Of a DNA stretch of 64,000 nucleotides, positions 25,225 through 34,544 are shown in pieces. A model generated the notes under the pieces. That model had not been told where the DNA came from and made no database searches. It worked only from the letters and a program-made list of their open reading frames with translations. Positions within the stretch are counted from its first letter, which is position 1. Every line of letters begins with the position of its first letter. A program made the translations under genes and the position numbers. This DNA is from Phycisphaerales bacterium Planc_01 (lineage in GTDB: Bacteria; Planctomycetota; Phycisphaerae; Sedimentisphaerales; Anaerobacaceae): contig LVBB01000006.1 of the NCBI GenBank assembly GCA_001603075.1, positions 1 to 64,000 of the forward strand, in the 5' to 3' direction.

Positions 25225-26154
25225 TCACTCTGGCTCGTTCAAATGGTCGTATCCGCCGGGAGTCAACTCGGCCGTCCGTCCGTCAGGCATTCGGATCTGC
25301 ATTCCGCCGCCTTCGACGATCCGGCCGATCCGCGCGATCGGCGTCGCGTCGTCCCACGTCTGCGACAGGCGCGTCCACGGCTCGGCTGCCAGTGTGAAGA
25401 GCAATTCAAAGTCCTCGCCGTCGTGCAGCGCCGCCGCCAGCGGATCGGCCAGCGTCCGGGCATCGTCGGAGATGGGAATGCTCGCCGCGTCGAGGATCGC
25501 GCCGACGCCGCTCTGTTCGCAGATGCGATTGAGGTCGGTGCTCAGGCCGTCGCTGATGTCCATCATGGCGTTGAGAGTCACCGACTGCGCGAGCTTGAGC
25601 GCCTCGCGGACGCGCGGCTCAAACGCCAGGTGCTTTCGCAGCAGCGAGCCGCCGAGCGAGCCGGTCACACAGACGGCGTCGCCGGGCTTCGCGCCGTTTC
25701 GTCTCACCGGTGCGTTCGCCGCCCGCCGGCTCAGCATCGTGACGTTGACGGCAAAGGGGTGGCTCTGCCTCCACGACGTGATGTCCCCCCCGATGAGCGG
25801 GCAATCGTACTTCTCGGCCGCGACAGCGATCCCGGCGTGGAGCTGCTTGAGCCGGGCCTGCCCGAAACCGGGCGGCAGCGCCACCGCCACCACCGCCGCC
25901 AGCGGCACCGTGGCCATCGCGGCACAATCGCTCAGACTGGCGGCCATGGCCTTGTAGCCGACCTGTTCGAGCGTCGCCGTCGTCAAGTCGAAGTGCGAGC
26001 CGTCGAGCAGCATGTCGGTAGTGATCAGGACCGACGCCGCATCACCCAGTCGCACCTCGGCCATGTCGTCCCCGATGCCGATGGGAAACAGCGATGGATC
26101 GATGCGGCTCTGCTGACGGAACCACGCGGTGATGTCGTCTTCGTGCGGTCTCAT
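25225..26154 (-). CDS. thiL: Thiamine-monophosphate kinase
   Basis: A 309-residue cytosolic kinase that makes thiamine diphosphate from thiamine monophosphate with ATP. Family marks are GIGDDMA near residue 28, TTDMLLDGSHFDL near 45-57, GGDITS near 125, VTGSLGGS, MMDISDGLSTDL near 200 and HDGEDFELLFT near 245. The length is usual. The ATG overlaps the argH stop by ATGA, so it is co-translated with argH, an unrelated pathway. Indolepyruvate oxidoreductase at 53-54 kb is one thiamine-diphosphate user in the window. Confidence 0.93.
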   Translation of the reverse strand: MRPHEDDITAWFRQQSRIDPSLFPIGIGDDMAEVRLGDAASVLITTDMLLDGSHFDLTTATLEQVGYKAMAASLSDCAAMATVPLAAVVAVALPPGFGQARLKQLHAGIAVAAEKYDCPLIGGDITSWRQSHPFAVNVTMLSRRAANAPVRRNGAKPGDAVCVTGSLGGSLLRKHLAFEPRVREALKLAQSVTLNAMMDISDGLSTDLNRICEQSGVGAILDAASIPISDDARTLADPLAAALHDGEDFELLFTLAAEPWTRLSQTWDDATPIARIGRIVEGGGMQIRMPDGRTAELTPGGYDHLNEPE

Positions 26155-27539
26155 CGCTCGGCGAGATGCTTCTTCCAATAGGCGATGCGTTCCTTGACCT
26201 GTTCGGGCCCGGCGGCGCCGGCCGACGCGTAACGCTGCACCACGTGGCGAGCGCCAAGATAGTCGTACACGTCGGCGTCGATCTGCGGCGCGTGCTCTTT
26301 GAACGTCTCCAGCGGCACCTCCGACAGCGAACGTCCTTCCTTCTCGCACAGCGACACGAGCGCCCCGACGACGCCGTGGGCCGCCCGGAAGGGCACGCCC
26401 TTGCCCACCAGGTACTCGGCCAGCGCCGTGGCATCCAGGAAGCCGGCGTCCAGGCCGGCGGCGATCTTAACCGTCTTGAACTGCGTGTGGGCGACCACTG
26501 CGCGGGCCATCTCCAGCGAGGCACGAACGGTATCGGCGGCGGCGAACAGGTGGATTTTGTCCTCCTGCAAGTCACGGTTGTAGCCGGACGGCTGGCCCTT
26601 GAGGATCGTCAGCATCCCGATCAGGGCGCCGTACAGCGAGCCGGTTTTGCCCCGCATCAGTTCGAGCACGTCGGGGTTGCGCTTCTGCGGCATCATGCTC
26701 GACGACGTGCAGAAGGCGTCGTCGATGCGAATGAAGTCGAACTCGTTCGAGGAGAAAAGAACCCAGTCCTCGGCGAACCTCGACAGATGCGCGCCGATCA
26801 GGGCGCAATCGAAGACGAACTCGGCGCAGAAATCGCGGTCGCTGATCGCGTCGATGCTGCTGTGGGCGATGCCGGCAAAGGCCAACTGGCAGGCCGTACT
26901 GAGCCGGTCGATGGCCAGCGTCGAGCCGGCGACCGCCCCGCTGCCCAACGGCGAGACGTTCAGCAGATTGCGGCAGTTGGTCAGGCGGATGAAGTCGCGG
27001 TCGAGCTGCTCGACGAAGCTCAGCAGGTAGGCGCCGATGACGATGGGCTGGGCCCGTTGCAGGTGGGTGTAGGCGGGCATCAGGTCGTCGTCGTGCTTAC
27101 CGGCCAGTTGGACGAAGGCCTTCTGGAGCTGGACGATGGCGGCCTGCTGGCCCTCGATCTCGTCGCGCAGCCACAGGCGGACGTCGGTGGCCACCTGATC
27201 GTTGCGGCTGCGGGCGGTGTGGAGCTTCTTGCCCGGCTCGCCGATCTTCTCGATGAGGGCTGCCTCGATGGCCATGTGGACGTCTTCATGGGCCTTGTTG
27301 AAAGAGAACCGCCCGGCTTCGATCTGTTCGCTGATTTCAATCAGGCCGGTCTTGATTGCCTTCAATTCGGCATGTGTGATGAGTTTCCGCTCGGCCAGCA
27401 TCGTGGCGTGTGCGATGGAGCCGACGATGTCGTACTTGTAGAGCCGCGTGTCATACGACAGCGACTCGACGTAGTTGACCGTCAGCTCGTCGGGGCCGGC
27501 GGCCAGCCGCTTCTCCCAGCTCCGCTGCTTTTCTGTCAT
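26151..27539 (-). CDS. argH: Argininosuccinate lyase
   Basis: A 462-residue tetrameric enzyme of arginine synthesis that splits argininosuccinate into arginine and fumarate. Conserved regions are TARSRNDQVATD (about 108-119), THLQRAQP (about 158-165) and the fumarase-superfamily signature SSSMMPQKRNPD (about 278-289) with the catalytic Ser. Length is typical. The ATG at 27539 has GGAG eight bases upstream; the frame is open for 60 more codons without support. No argG is in the window. Confidence 0.95.
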   Translation of the reverse strand: MTEKQRSWEKRLAAGPDELTVNYVESLSYDTRLYKYDIVGSIAHATMLAERKLITHAELKAIKTGLIEISEQIEAGRFSFNKAHEDVHMAIEAALIEKIGEPGKKLHTARSRNDQVATDVRLWLRDEIEGQQAAIVQLQKAFVQLAGKHDDDLMPAYTHLQRAQPIVIGAYLLSFVEQLDRDFIRLTNCRNLLNVSPLGSGAVAGSTLAIDRLSTACQLAFAGIAHSSIDAISDRDFCAEFVFDCALIGAHLSRFAEDWVLFSSNEFDFIRIDDAFCTSSSMMPQKRNPDVLELMRGKTGSLYGALIGMLTILKGQPSGYNRDLQEDKIHLFAAADTVRASLEMARAVVAHTQFKTVKIAAGLDAGFLDATALAEYLVGKGVPFRAAHGVVGALVSLCEKEGRSLSEVPLETFKEHAPQIDADVYDYLGARHVVQRYASAGAAGPEQVKERIAYWKKHLAER

Positions 27540-28020
27540 CGTAGTGGCTCCAACAAGGTATGTCCGGAGCATGCCGGACTCATTCACTCTGCATATCGAG
27601 GCGCGCCACCATTCTGCACGGCTATGCCTCCCGTCTGTGATCCGGACCTCTTCTTGGCATCGGCCGGCCGACCTATGACCACAAGAGTGCCGATACGCCC
27701 TGAACCCGGAGAACGCCACGATAGCGTACCCCCCCCTTGAGCGTCAATCAAAACCCCCGCGTGTCTGTCAGCCGGGGGGTATGCCCGAATTGAATGGTAC
27801 GCCTGACGCCGATTTGCCGAACGGTTGGCCGGGGAAGAACCGACAGGTGTGTAGGCGAATGCCCTCATGGCGTTTCGAGCATTTTCCCTATGGCCATCGT
27901 CGGAAAACGCGCTATCGTAGCAGGATGCCGGTGTCGCAGGTGTGGGACGGGCCGGCAGATGCACAAAAGATCGCCGAAGATGATGCGTGTCGGGACGCAC
28001 AAAAAAGTGGGACGGACCGG
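27540..28020. other. Intergenic region between argH and the LuxR-type regulator
   Basis: About 480 bases between divergent genes, so it probably carries both promoters. An ACCCCCCCC run at about 27728 faces GGGGGGT at about 27775 and could form a G/C stem. An in-frame extension of the regulator gene covers 27781-28020, but its translation has no family resemblance and I leave it out. I see no clear operator or promoter box. Confidence 0.5.
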
Positions 28021-28647
28021 ATGATCGATCTGAAGGAGCGAGCGTACACGAGGGCGGGTCCTGGGGGCAGCGGATGCCGTCCTATCTTTTACGCCGACGG
28101 CGATGTCACGAGCACAGACGCCGTACGGGGGGCGCTTGACCGTGCGGGCGCTCCAGTAGCGTGCTTCTCTGTCTGCGAGGAGTGTCTTGCGTCGATACGC
28201 GGTGGTGGGTGTCGCCTGCTCGTTGCCAATGTTTCTGAGCCGGCAACTGAGGGGATCGATCTGCTGACCAAGGCGAAAGGCGTCGCGCCTTGGCTGCCCG
28301 TCATCGTGCTTGTGGAACCCGGGCAAATCGAGACAGCCGTCCGGGCGATGAAGGCCGGCGCCATCGATTGCATCGAGAAGCCGCCTCTGGCGGCCCGCCT
28401 GCTCTCGGCGGTGGAACAGGCCCTGCACTGCACGGCCACCCACCTGCCGCTGAAGCCCCTGACCGAGGTGGAGCAGAATGTGCTTCATCTGATCCTGCAG
28501 GGCAGAACCAACGGACAGATCGCCATGGCTCTTCACCGATCCAGACGGACCGTGGAAGTCCATCGGGGCGATATCATGAGGAAGCTGGGTGCCCGCCACA
28601 TTGTCGACCTCGTCCGCAACGCCACCCTGGCGGGTCTGGGTCGCTGA
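28021..28647 (+). CDS. LuxR/FixJ-type transcription regulator with degenerate receiver
   Basis: A 208-residue DNA-binding protein. Residues about 22-140 align with a receiver domain: FYADGD near the start and the Lys of CIEKPPLAAR at the end are kept, but the phospho-acceptor position is Asn (LLVANVSEP). A LuxR-type helix-turn-helix follows (about 145-205: LTEVEQNVLHLILQGRTNGQIA, RRTVEVHRGDIMRKLGAR). It probably works without phosphorylation. I chose the ATG at 28021; an in-frame ATG at 27781 would add 80 residues of low-complexity sequence. It may regulate the following secreted enzyme gene or argH-thiL. Confidence 0.8.
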   Translation: MIDLKERAYTRAGPGGSGCRPIFYADGDVTSTDAVRGALDRAGAPVACFSVCEECLASIRGGGCRLLVANVSEPATEGIDLLTKAKGVAPWLPVIVLVEPGQIETAVRAMKAGAIDCIEKPPLAARLLSAVEQALHCTATHLPLKPLTEVEQNVLHLILQGRTNGQIAMALHRSRRTVEVHRGDIMRKLGARHIVDLVRNATLAGLGR

Positions 28648-28903
28648 CTGGTTCGCGGATTTCGGCCTCTGCGGATGTGCGACACGGCCCTTCGCCATAT
28701 CGTCGAGTCTGTGTCCCGATCCCCGGTCTTCCGATCCGTGTCACCATTGAGCCTTTCCCATCGCACACGTCGACCGGCGAATAGGTCTCGCATCTCGACC
28801 AAAGATCGGATAGGGTTCGTGGGACGATTCGGAGGTGGGCACGGGCCGTCTGAGACGGTCGGAGCCCGGCACGCAGCCTTTTTCTGTCATGGAGGCAGGC
28901 ATC

Positions 28904-31795
28904 ATGCGACAGAGAGCTTTGTCCTCGCTTTGCAGAACTTGCATTGCATTGTTCGTGGCGGTCATCGTTTCCGAGCCCAACCTTGCCTCAGCGAGCGATG
29001 GACGCATTCGGCCCTACGAAGGCAATCCGCGCTATTGGCAATACCGGGGTCGGCCCGTGCTGCTGCTCGGCGGCAGCAAAGACGACAACCTGTTCCAGAT
29101 CCCCGACCTGAAGCAGCATCTCGACGAGATGGCCTCGGTGGGCGCGAACTACATCCGCAATACGATGAGCGACCGGTCGGACCATGGGTTCGAGGTTCAT
29201 CCGTTCGCGCAGCGCGCCGATGGACGGTTCGATCTCGACCGCTGGAACGATGAGTACTGGCAGCGATTCGAGAATATGCTTGCATGGACCGCCGAGCGCG
29301 ACATCATCGTGCAGATCGAGCTCTGGGACAAGTGGGACATGCACGCCGAAATATGGATTGGCAATCCGTGGAACCCCGCCAACAACGTCAACTACACATA
29401 CGACGAGACGGCTCTGGCGGCTGCTTATGCCCGGCCGACATACCGAGACGGCACGTCTCACGGAAAGCCCCACGACTTCTTCCTGACGGTCCCTGCGTTG
29501 AATGATGACCGCATCCTCCTGTCCTATCAGCGGCGCTTTGTGGACAAGGTCCTCTCCTACAGCCTCCGTTGCGACCACGTGCTCTACTGCGTCAGCAATG
29601 AGATCCACCCGCAGTACCCGCCGCAGTGGGGATGGTACTGGGCGGACTATCTCCGCCAGCAGGCTTCGGCCGCCGACCGCGAGATCGAAGTAGCCGAGAT
29701 GTACTGGGCACTGGACCTGAAAGCCGAACAGCACCGCGCGTCTCTGGACCATCCGGACGTCTACAGCTTTTTCGAGGCCTCACAAAACAGCGGCACCCTC
29801 GACCCGGAGGAGAACTGGCAGAACCTGCAGTTTGTGTACCGGCATCTGGGTTTTCGACCGCGTCCCATCAACAACACGAAGATATACGGCGCCGACGGCG
29901 GATCGGCCTGGGCGGGCACGACACGCAATGCGCAGGAGAAGTTCTGGCGGAACATCATCGGTGGGTCGGCTTCCAGCCGGTTCCACCGTCCTGCCACCGG
30001 CCTGGGGCTCAGCGAGGCCGCCCGCGTGCACATCAAGAGTCTGCGCATGCTGACCGATGCGATGCAGGTCTTCACCTGCGAACCGCGAAACGATCTTCTC
30101 GTCGACCGCTCAGCGAACGAGGCCTACTGTCTTGCTGAGTTGGGCCGCCAGTATGCCGTCTACTTCCCGGACGGGGGCGAAGTGATGCTGGACATTTCGG
30201 CCGCCCGGGGATCGCTGCAAATGCGTTGGCTGGACATCGCCCGGAGTGTTTGGCGACCGTCACAAGCGGTTGCCGCCGGCGGAAAGGTGGAATTGAAGGC
30301 ACCCGGCCGAGGCCACTGGGCGGTCATGCTCCAATCGGCGCCCGATGCCGATGAGGTGCATGGCAAGGGCCGCGTTCGCCCTTGGTCGGAGAACCCGCAC
30401 TATCTGGCGTGGGGTGATACGCCCGTGTTTCCGCTGGGTGCGACCGGCTATCATAGTTGGACGCCCATCAGCCGGCCGGGGACCATGGACTTCCGGCAAC
30501 AGTTGGATCGCCTCGCCGCTGTGGTCGCCGAGATCGGTAGCCCCCACGTCTGCGGATTCGTCCGGTGCCTTCCCTACGATCCAATGAATCACATGCACGA
30601 TGGCGCTGTGAAGGAGGTGTTGCAGCCGTGGTCGAGGCATGCCGACGGCCGGTATGATCTGGAGCGGTTCGAGCCGGCGTGGGAGGAACGCCTGCGGGCC
30701 TTTCTGTCGGCGGCATTCGATCACCGCATCGTGGTCTCGCTGGAGATTTGGGACGACTGGTCGATCACGCGAGGACCGGGTGGGGCCTACGATCCCGGAG
30801 TAGGTGCCGCATGGAACGCCCATCCGTTCAACCCTCGCAACAACGTCAACTATGATGAGGGCATGCTGCCGGCCACCACAAGCGTCTGTGACGCCCCCTT
30901 CTACAGCACCATTCCTTCCCGCCGCAGCATTCAACCCGTCCTCGACCTTCAGAGACGCTATGTGGACCATCTGCTTGCCATTGCTTCGGATTACCCCAAC
31001 GTTCTTATCAGCATCGCCAACGAAAGCCGGGCCCATCTGGAGTGGAGCCGATTCTGGGCTGAATACGTTCGGCAGCGGGTCCCCACAGGCACGATGATCG
31101 GTGAGATGCCCTCGACCAATCGCAAGGACGGGGGCGGCGAATGCGAACCCAGTTTCAGCCCGCTGACGCTCTGCACGGACAGCCGGTACGACTACGTGGA
31201 CATCTCACAAGGCGTCTCCGGCCACGAGTTTGGCAATCCCCGCGAGCAGGCGATTGGAGGCGGGCGGCGCATCCTGGAGTATCGCCGGGCGATGGCCGAA
31301 GTGGGGACACGTCGGCCGCTGATTGTCTCCAAGGACTACACACGCGGCCCCGACGGCGGGGACATAGTACTGTGGGGCCGTTTTGTCGGTGGCGCCGCAG
31401 CCGCGAGATTCCACCGCTTGGCGGGCGATCACCCGGAGTCGGTCAGCCGGTTCCAACATGAAGCGATTGCCCGCTTGGGACGATTCATCGCCCAGGTGCC
31501 GTTTTGGCGGATGCATCCTGAGCCGGGCCTCGTGGCCAGGCTTCCAGCCGGCGCCGGCGTCAACGTTCTGGGCGAGTCGGGCGTCCACTATGCCATTCAG
31601 TTGATCGGCGGCGACGATCGCGACAGCCTCGACGTGAACCTGCCGTCCGGCACGTGGGCGATCCAGTGGATCGATCCGGCCACCGGAAAAGAACTGGCCC
31701 GCTCCGAGGCAGATGCTGGTTCGACAGGCTTGAGGCTGGGTGTTCCCGCCGGATCCGATCACCGCATTGTCTATCTGGTGGCACAGCCGAGGTGA
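28904..31795 (+). CDS. Secreted protein with two tandem glycosidase-like (clan GH-A) modules
   Basis: A 963-residue exported protein with a signal peptide (about 1-31, ending near NLASAS). It consists of two homologous modules, about 33-485 and 489-963. Matching landmarks are GRIRPYEGNPRY / GRVRPWSENPHY, NPANNVNYTYDE / NPRNNVNYDEGM, SYQRRFVDKVL / DLQRRYVDHLL and GGSASSRFHR / GGAAAARFHR. Each has an Asn-Glu pair at a strand end (Glu233 in YCVSNE and Glu707 in SIANES), as in the acid/base of clan GH-A barrels, and a C-terminal small beta domain. It resembles uncharacterised DUF6298-type proteins; the substrate is unknown. GGAGG is eight bases before the ATG. Confidence 0.75.
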   Translation: MRQRALSSLCRTCIALFVAVIVSEPNLASASDGRIRPYEGNPRYWQYRGRPVLLLGGSKDDNLFQIPDLKQHLDEMASVGANYIRNTMSDRSDHGFEVHPFAQRADGRFDLDRWNDEYWQRFENMLAWTAERDIIVQIELWDKWDMHAEIWIGNPWNPANNVNYTYDETALAAAYARPTYRDGTSHGKPHDFFLTVPALNDDRILLSYQRRFVDKVLSYSLRCDHVLYCVSNEIHPQYPPQWGWYWADYLRQQASAADREIEVAEMYWALDLKAEQHRASLDHPDVYSFFEASQNSGTLDPEENWQNLQFVYRHLGFRPRPINNTKIYGADGGSAWAGTTRNAQEKFWRNIIGGSASSRFHRPATGLGLSEAARVHIKSLRMLTDAMQVFTCEPRNDLLVDRSANEAYCLAELGRQYAVYFPDGGEVMLDISAARGSLQMRWLDIARSVWRPSQAVAAGGKVELKAPGRGHWAVMLQSAPDADEVHGKGRVRPWSENPHYLAWGDTPVFPLGATGYHSWTPISRPGTMDFRQQLDRLAAVVAEIGSPHVCGFVRCLPYDPMNHMHDGAVKEVLQPWSRHADGRYDLERFEPAWEERLRAFLSAAFDHRIVVSLEIWDDWSITRGPGGAYDPGVGAAWNAHPFNPRNNVNYDEGMLPATTSVCDAPFYSTIPSRRSIQPVLDLQRRYVDHLLAIASDYPNVLISIANESRAHLEWSRFWAEYVRQRVPTGTMIGEMPSTNRKDGGGECEPSFSPLTLCTDSRYDYVDISQGVSGHEFGNPREQAIGGGRRILEYRRAMAEVGTRRPLIVSKDYTRGPDGGDIVLWGRFVGGAAAARFHRLAGDHPESVSRFQHEAIARLGRFIAQVPFWRMHPEPGLVARLPAGAGVNVLGESGVHYAIQLIGGDDRDSLDVNLPSGTWAIQWIDPATGKELARSEADAGSTGLRLGVPAGSDHRIVYLVAQPR

Positions 31796-31899
31796 GCGAT
31801 GCCGTCGGACCGCAAACCCCGCGGTCGGGTCGCGGCTCTGTTGTCGTCCTCCGGAAGGCCCCTTGCGAAATCCTGTCTCTTTGTGTATTGTCGCGGCCT

Positions 31900-33021
31900 A
31901 TGACAGCAAAACTGATTCGAATTGATGGTTCTGAAGCCGATATGGAACACCTCGCCGCAGCGGCCGAAGTGGTGGACGCCGGGGGCTTGGTTGCCTTTCC
32001 GACAGAGACTGTCTATGGCATCGCCTGCCGGGCGACGCTGGACGCTGTCGCGCGTCTGGACAGCCTCAAGGGCAGAGACGCCGACAAGCACTACACGCTG
32101 CACATCGGCCGCAATGACGCCTATCGCGTGTACGTCCCCAAGACCGACCGCCGTGTGGAGAACCTGATCGGCCGCGCGTGGCCAGGGCCCCTGACCCTCG
32201 TTTTTGGACTTCACCCGGTCGAACTGAGCCGGCAGAAGGGTCAAGTCGGCGCTGATGCATTCGATATCCTGTACAAGGACGGCTCCATCGGTATCCGCTG
32301 TCCACAGCATCCGGCGGCGGCGATGCTGCTGCAACTGACGCGCCACCCGGTAGTTGCGCCCAGCGCCAACCTGGGCGGTCACGACCCGGCCACGGAAGCC
32401 GACGAGGTTCTCGACCAGTTGGGCGACCAGGTGGACGTCATTCTCGACGGCGGTCCGTGCCGATACAGACGGAGCAGCACGGTGGCCAGAGTCGGCCGTC
32501 ATGGCGTGGAGGTGCTGCGCGAGGGTGTCTACTCCGAGATGGATCTACGGTCGATGGCGAATATGACGTTCTTGTTTGTCTGCACGGGAAACACCTGCCG
32601 TAGTGCCATGGCCGAAGGGCTCTTCAAGACGCAACTGGCGAAAAAACTGGGATGCGGCGTTGACGAACTGGAGCGGAACGGTTACAAGGTGATCTCAGCG
32701 GGCATTATGAATATGGTTGGTGTTCCGGCGAGCAAGGGGGCTGTTTCGGCCTGTCGCCTGAAGGGAGTTGACATAACGAACCACACGAGCCGGCATTTGA
32801 CCCGTTCCTTGGTCGAGGCAAGCGATGTCGTTTTCGGTATGACGTGGGCCCACTGCGAGGAGGTTCGCTCGCTTTCTTCCGACGGCGGTACAAAGTGTTC
32901 CCTGTTGGCGAACGACGTCGAGATCCCCGACCCGGTCGGGCAACCGCAGGAGTGCTTTGACAGGTGTGCTGACATCATTGAAGCGGCCATAACGGCGCGA
33001 ATAGGTGAACTCGACATATGA
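31900..33021 (+). CDS. Fusion: threonylcarbamoyl-AMP synthase (TsaC/Sua5) and low-molecular-weight phosphatase
   Basis: A 373-residue two-domain protein. Residues about 10-215 are a YrdC/Sua5 domain (GGLVAFPTETVYGIAC, the K-G-R motif in DSLKGRD, WPGPLTLVF, GSIGIRCP, VAPSANLGG) that makes threonylcarbamoyl-AMP for tRNA t6A. Residues about 222-373 are a low-molecular-weight phosphatase with the P-loop CTGNTCRSAMAEG and the general-acid region DVEIPDPVG. The Thr in the P-loop is the residue that gives Bacillus YwlE its phosphoarginine preference, where tyrosine phosphatases have Ile. It is coupled to rpiB by ATGA. Confidence 0.9.
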   Translation: MTAKLIRIDGSEADMEHLAAAAEVVDAGGLVAFPTETVYGIACRATLDAVARLDSLKGRDADKHYTLHIGRNDAYRVYVPKTDRRVENLIGRAWPGPLTLVFGLHPVELSRQKGQVGADAFDILYKDGSIGIRCPQHPAAAMLLQLTRHPVVAPSANLGGHDPATEADEVLDQLGDQVDVILDGGPCRYRRSSTVARVGRHGVEVLREGVYSEMDLRSMANMTFLFVCTGNTCRSAMAEGLFKTQLAKKLGCGVDELERNGYKVISAGIMNMVGVPASKGAVSACRLKGVDITNHTSRHLTRSLVEASDVVFGMTWAHCEEVRSLSSDGGTKCSLLANDVEIPDPVGQPQECFDRCADIIEAAITARIGELDI

Positions 33022-33485
33022 AGGTAGCAGTCGGAAGCGACCATCGTGGCTTTGACGCCAAGCAGCAGACAAAAGCCATCGTCACCCAGATGGGGCATGA
33101 GTGCATCGATTTCGGGACCGACGGTACACATCCCGTGGACTATCCGGATCTGGCCTATATCGTCTCGAAGGCCGTCTCGGAGGGCCAGGCCGACCGCGCG
33201 ATTCTGATCTGTGCTACCGGTCTGGGTATGAGCATCGCGGCCAACAAGGTCAAGGGAATTCGGGCGGCGCTGTGCCATGATGAGCTCAGCGCCCAGATCT
33301 CCCGCGATCATAACGACACAAACGTTCTATGCCTCTCCGGTGACCAGATCGGAGAGGTTCTCCTGCGGAAGATCGTCGAGGCCTGGCTCAGCACCGAATT
33401 CAGCGGCGGACGGCACCAACGACGGGTCGGGAAGATCATCGCAATTGAGGAAGGACGCGACCCCAGGGAGCTCAACAACACCTGA
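33018..33485 (+). CDS. rpiB: Ribose-5-phosphate isomerase B
   Basis: A 155-residue cytosolic isomerase interconverting ribose 5-phosphate and ribulose 5-phosphate. Family marks are VAVGSDHRGF (residues 3-12), VDYPDLAY (about 40-47), the catalytic Cys in LICATGLGMSIAANK (about 64-78), and CHDELSAQISRDHNDTNVLC. The usual CGTG is CATG here. Length is typical. The ATG overlaps the stop of the TsaC-phosphatase gene (ATGA). The order sua5, phosphatase, rpiB is conserved in firmicutes (ywlC, ywlE, rpiB). Confidence 0.93.
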   Translation: MKVAVGSDHRGFDAKQQTKAIVTQMGHECIDFGTDGTHPVDYPDLAYIVSKAVSEGQADRAILICATGLGMSIAANKVKGIRAALCHDELSAQISRDHNDTNVLCLSGDQIGEVLLRKIVEAWLSTEFSGGRHQRRVGKIIAIEEGRDPRELNNT

Positions 33486-33527
33486 CCGCCGCGCCAGCGG
33501 AACCGACGATCTGGTGCACAGAGAGAT

Positions 33528-34379
33528 TCACCCTGCGCGATGAGGGGGTACGACAGGCTGTGCCTCCGGAGAGGCGGTCGCTGAGATTTGTGCCTTCGTC
33601 CGGGCCGCACCGCGGGACAACTGCATGGCACAGATCCCGTCCAATTCGTGGAGCGTCCGCTCCAATTTCTCGCGGTATTGCGTGCGTTCGGCTGGCGTGA
33701 TGCCCTTGGGAACCTCAATGGGCTCTCCGAAGGCCACGTGGACGCGGCCGAATGGTTTGACGATGACGAATCGATCCCAGCTCCTGAGCAGGCGCTTGCT
33801 CGTGGCATCGTAGCTTACCGGAATGATCCGCGCCCCGGTAATCTGAGCCAGTTTCACAATCCCTTCGTTTACATGGAAAGCCGGACCTCTCGGCCCGTCC
33901 GGCGTGATGGCAATGTTGCGCCCCTCGGCGATCTTCTCCGCCAATCGGCGGACGGCCCTCTGACCTCCTCGGCTGGTCGATCCTCTGACGGCGTCCTGCT
34001 GCAGTTTGCGGACGAGAGCAGCCCCGTAATCCCCATCGCGACTGAGGCTGACGAGCATGGCGACCTTACGCTGTCGCGCGTGCCGGACATAGAAGTAGAC
34101 CAGATAGAACAGACGACTGTGCCAGAAGGCGAAGATGTTGCCCCCCTGCTCAACGTGCTCGTGGAAGATGTGTTCCCCCGTGACCGTCAGCCGATTGCTG
34201 CCGCATACACACCGCAGCAGGACGTTGAACGAGGACGCGAAGACGACGGTCAGGACTTTGTGCACCGACAGCTCCACGCGGGACCACCCATGCGCGGCTC
34301 GCGCGATCCGGTATAACGATCCCACGACCTGCATTCTCGCCGTCGGCGCGACCTCCCGGCCGCTGTCTTCCACATGCAT
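33528..34379 (-). CDS. Lysophospholipid acyltransferase family protein (DUF374)
   Basis: A 283-residue membrane-associated acyltransferase-like protein. It has the DUF374 pattern: a hydrophobic segment (about 42-60), FAFWHSRLFYLVYF with the catalytic-type His (about 83-96), SRDGDYGAALVRKL, AITPDGPRGPAFHVNEG (about 158-174) and GARIIPVSY. DUF374 proteins are related to lipid A/KDO acyltransferases and phospholipid acyltransferases, so it probably adds an acyl chain to a lipid or glycolipid. GGGAG is eight bases before the ATG. The last ~40 residues are a low-complexity tail. Confidence 0.8.
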   Translation of the reverse strand: MHVEDSGREVAPTARMQVVGSLYRIARAAHGWSRVELSVHKVLTVVFASSFNVLLRCVCGSNRLTVTGEHIFHEHVEQGGNIFAFWHSRLFYLVYFYVRHARQRKVAMLVSLSRDGDYGAALVRKLQQDAVRGSTSRGGQRAVRRLAEKIAEGRNIAITPDGPRGPAFHVNEGIVKLAQITGARIIPVSYDATSKRLLRSWDRFVIVKPFGRVHVAFGEPIEVPKGITPAERTQYREKLERTLHELDGICAMQLSRGAARTKAQISATASPEAQPVVPPHRAG

Positions 34380-34544
34380 TCCCGGGTCTCCCGGCCTTCG
34401 TCACAGGCCAAACGCCTGTGAAACCATGTCCGTGCGACAGGTCCGTCGGCTACCCGCACCGGAGCATGCCGGGAACCCCACACGCACCACCGATGTCGCA
34501 GCCGGCCCCGCATCAGGCCGCCCGATGTATCTGAGGGATCAAGC

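Noticed and set aside
27781-28020. 80-residue N-terminal extension of the LuxR-type regulator
   Set aside because: The translation lacks any receiver or linker pattern and no better ribosome-binding site is present.
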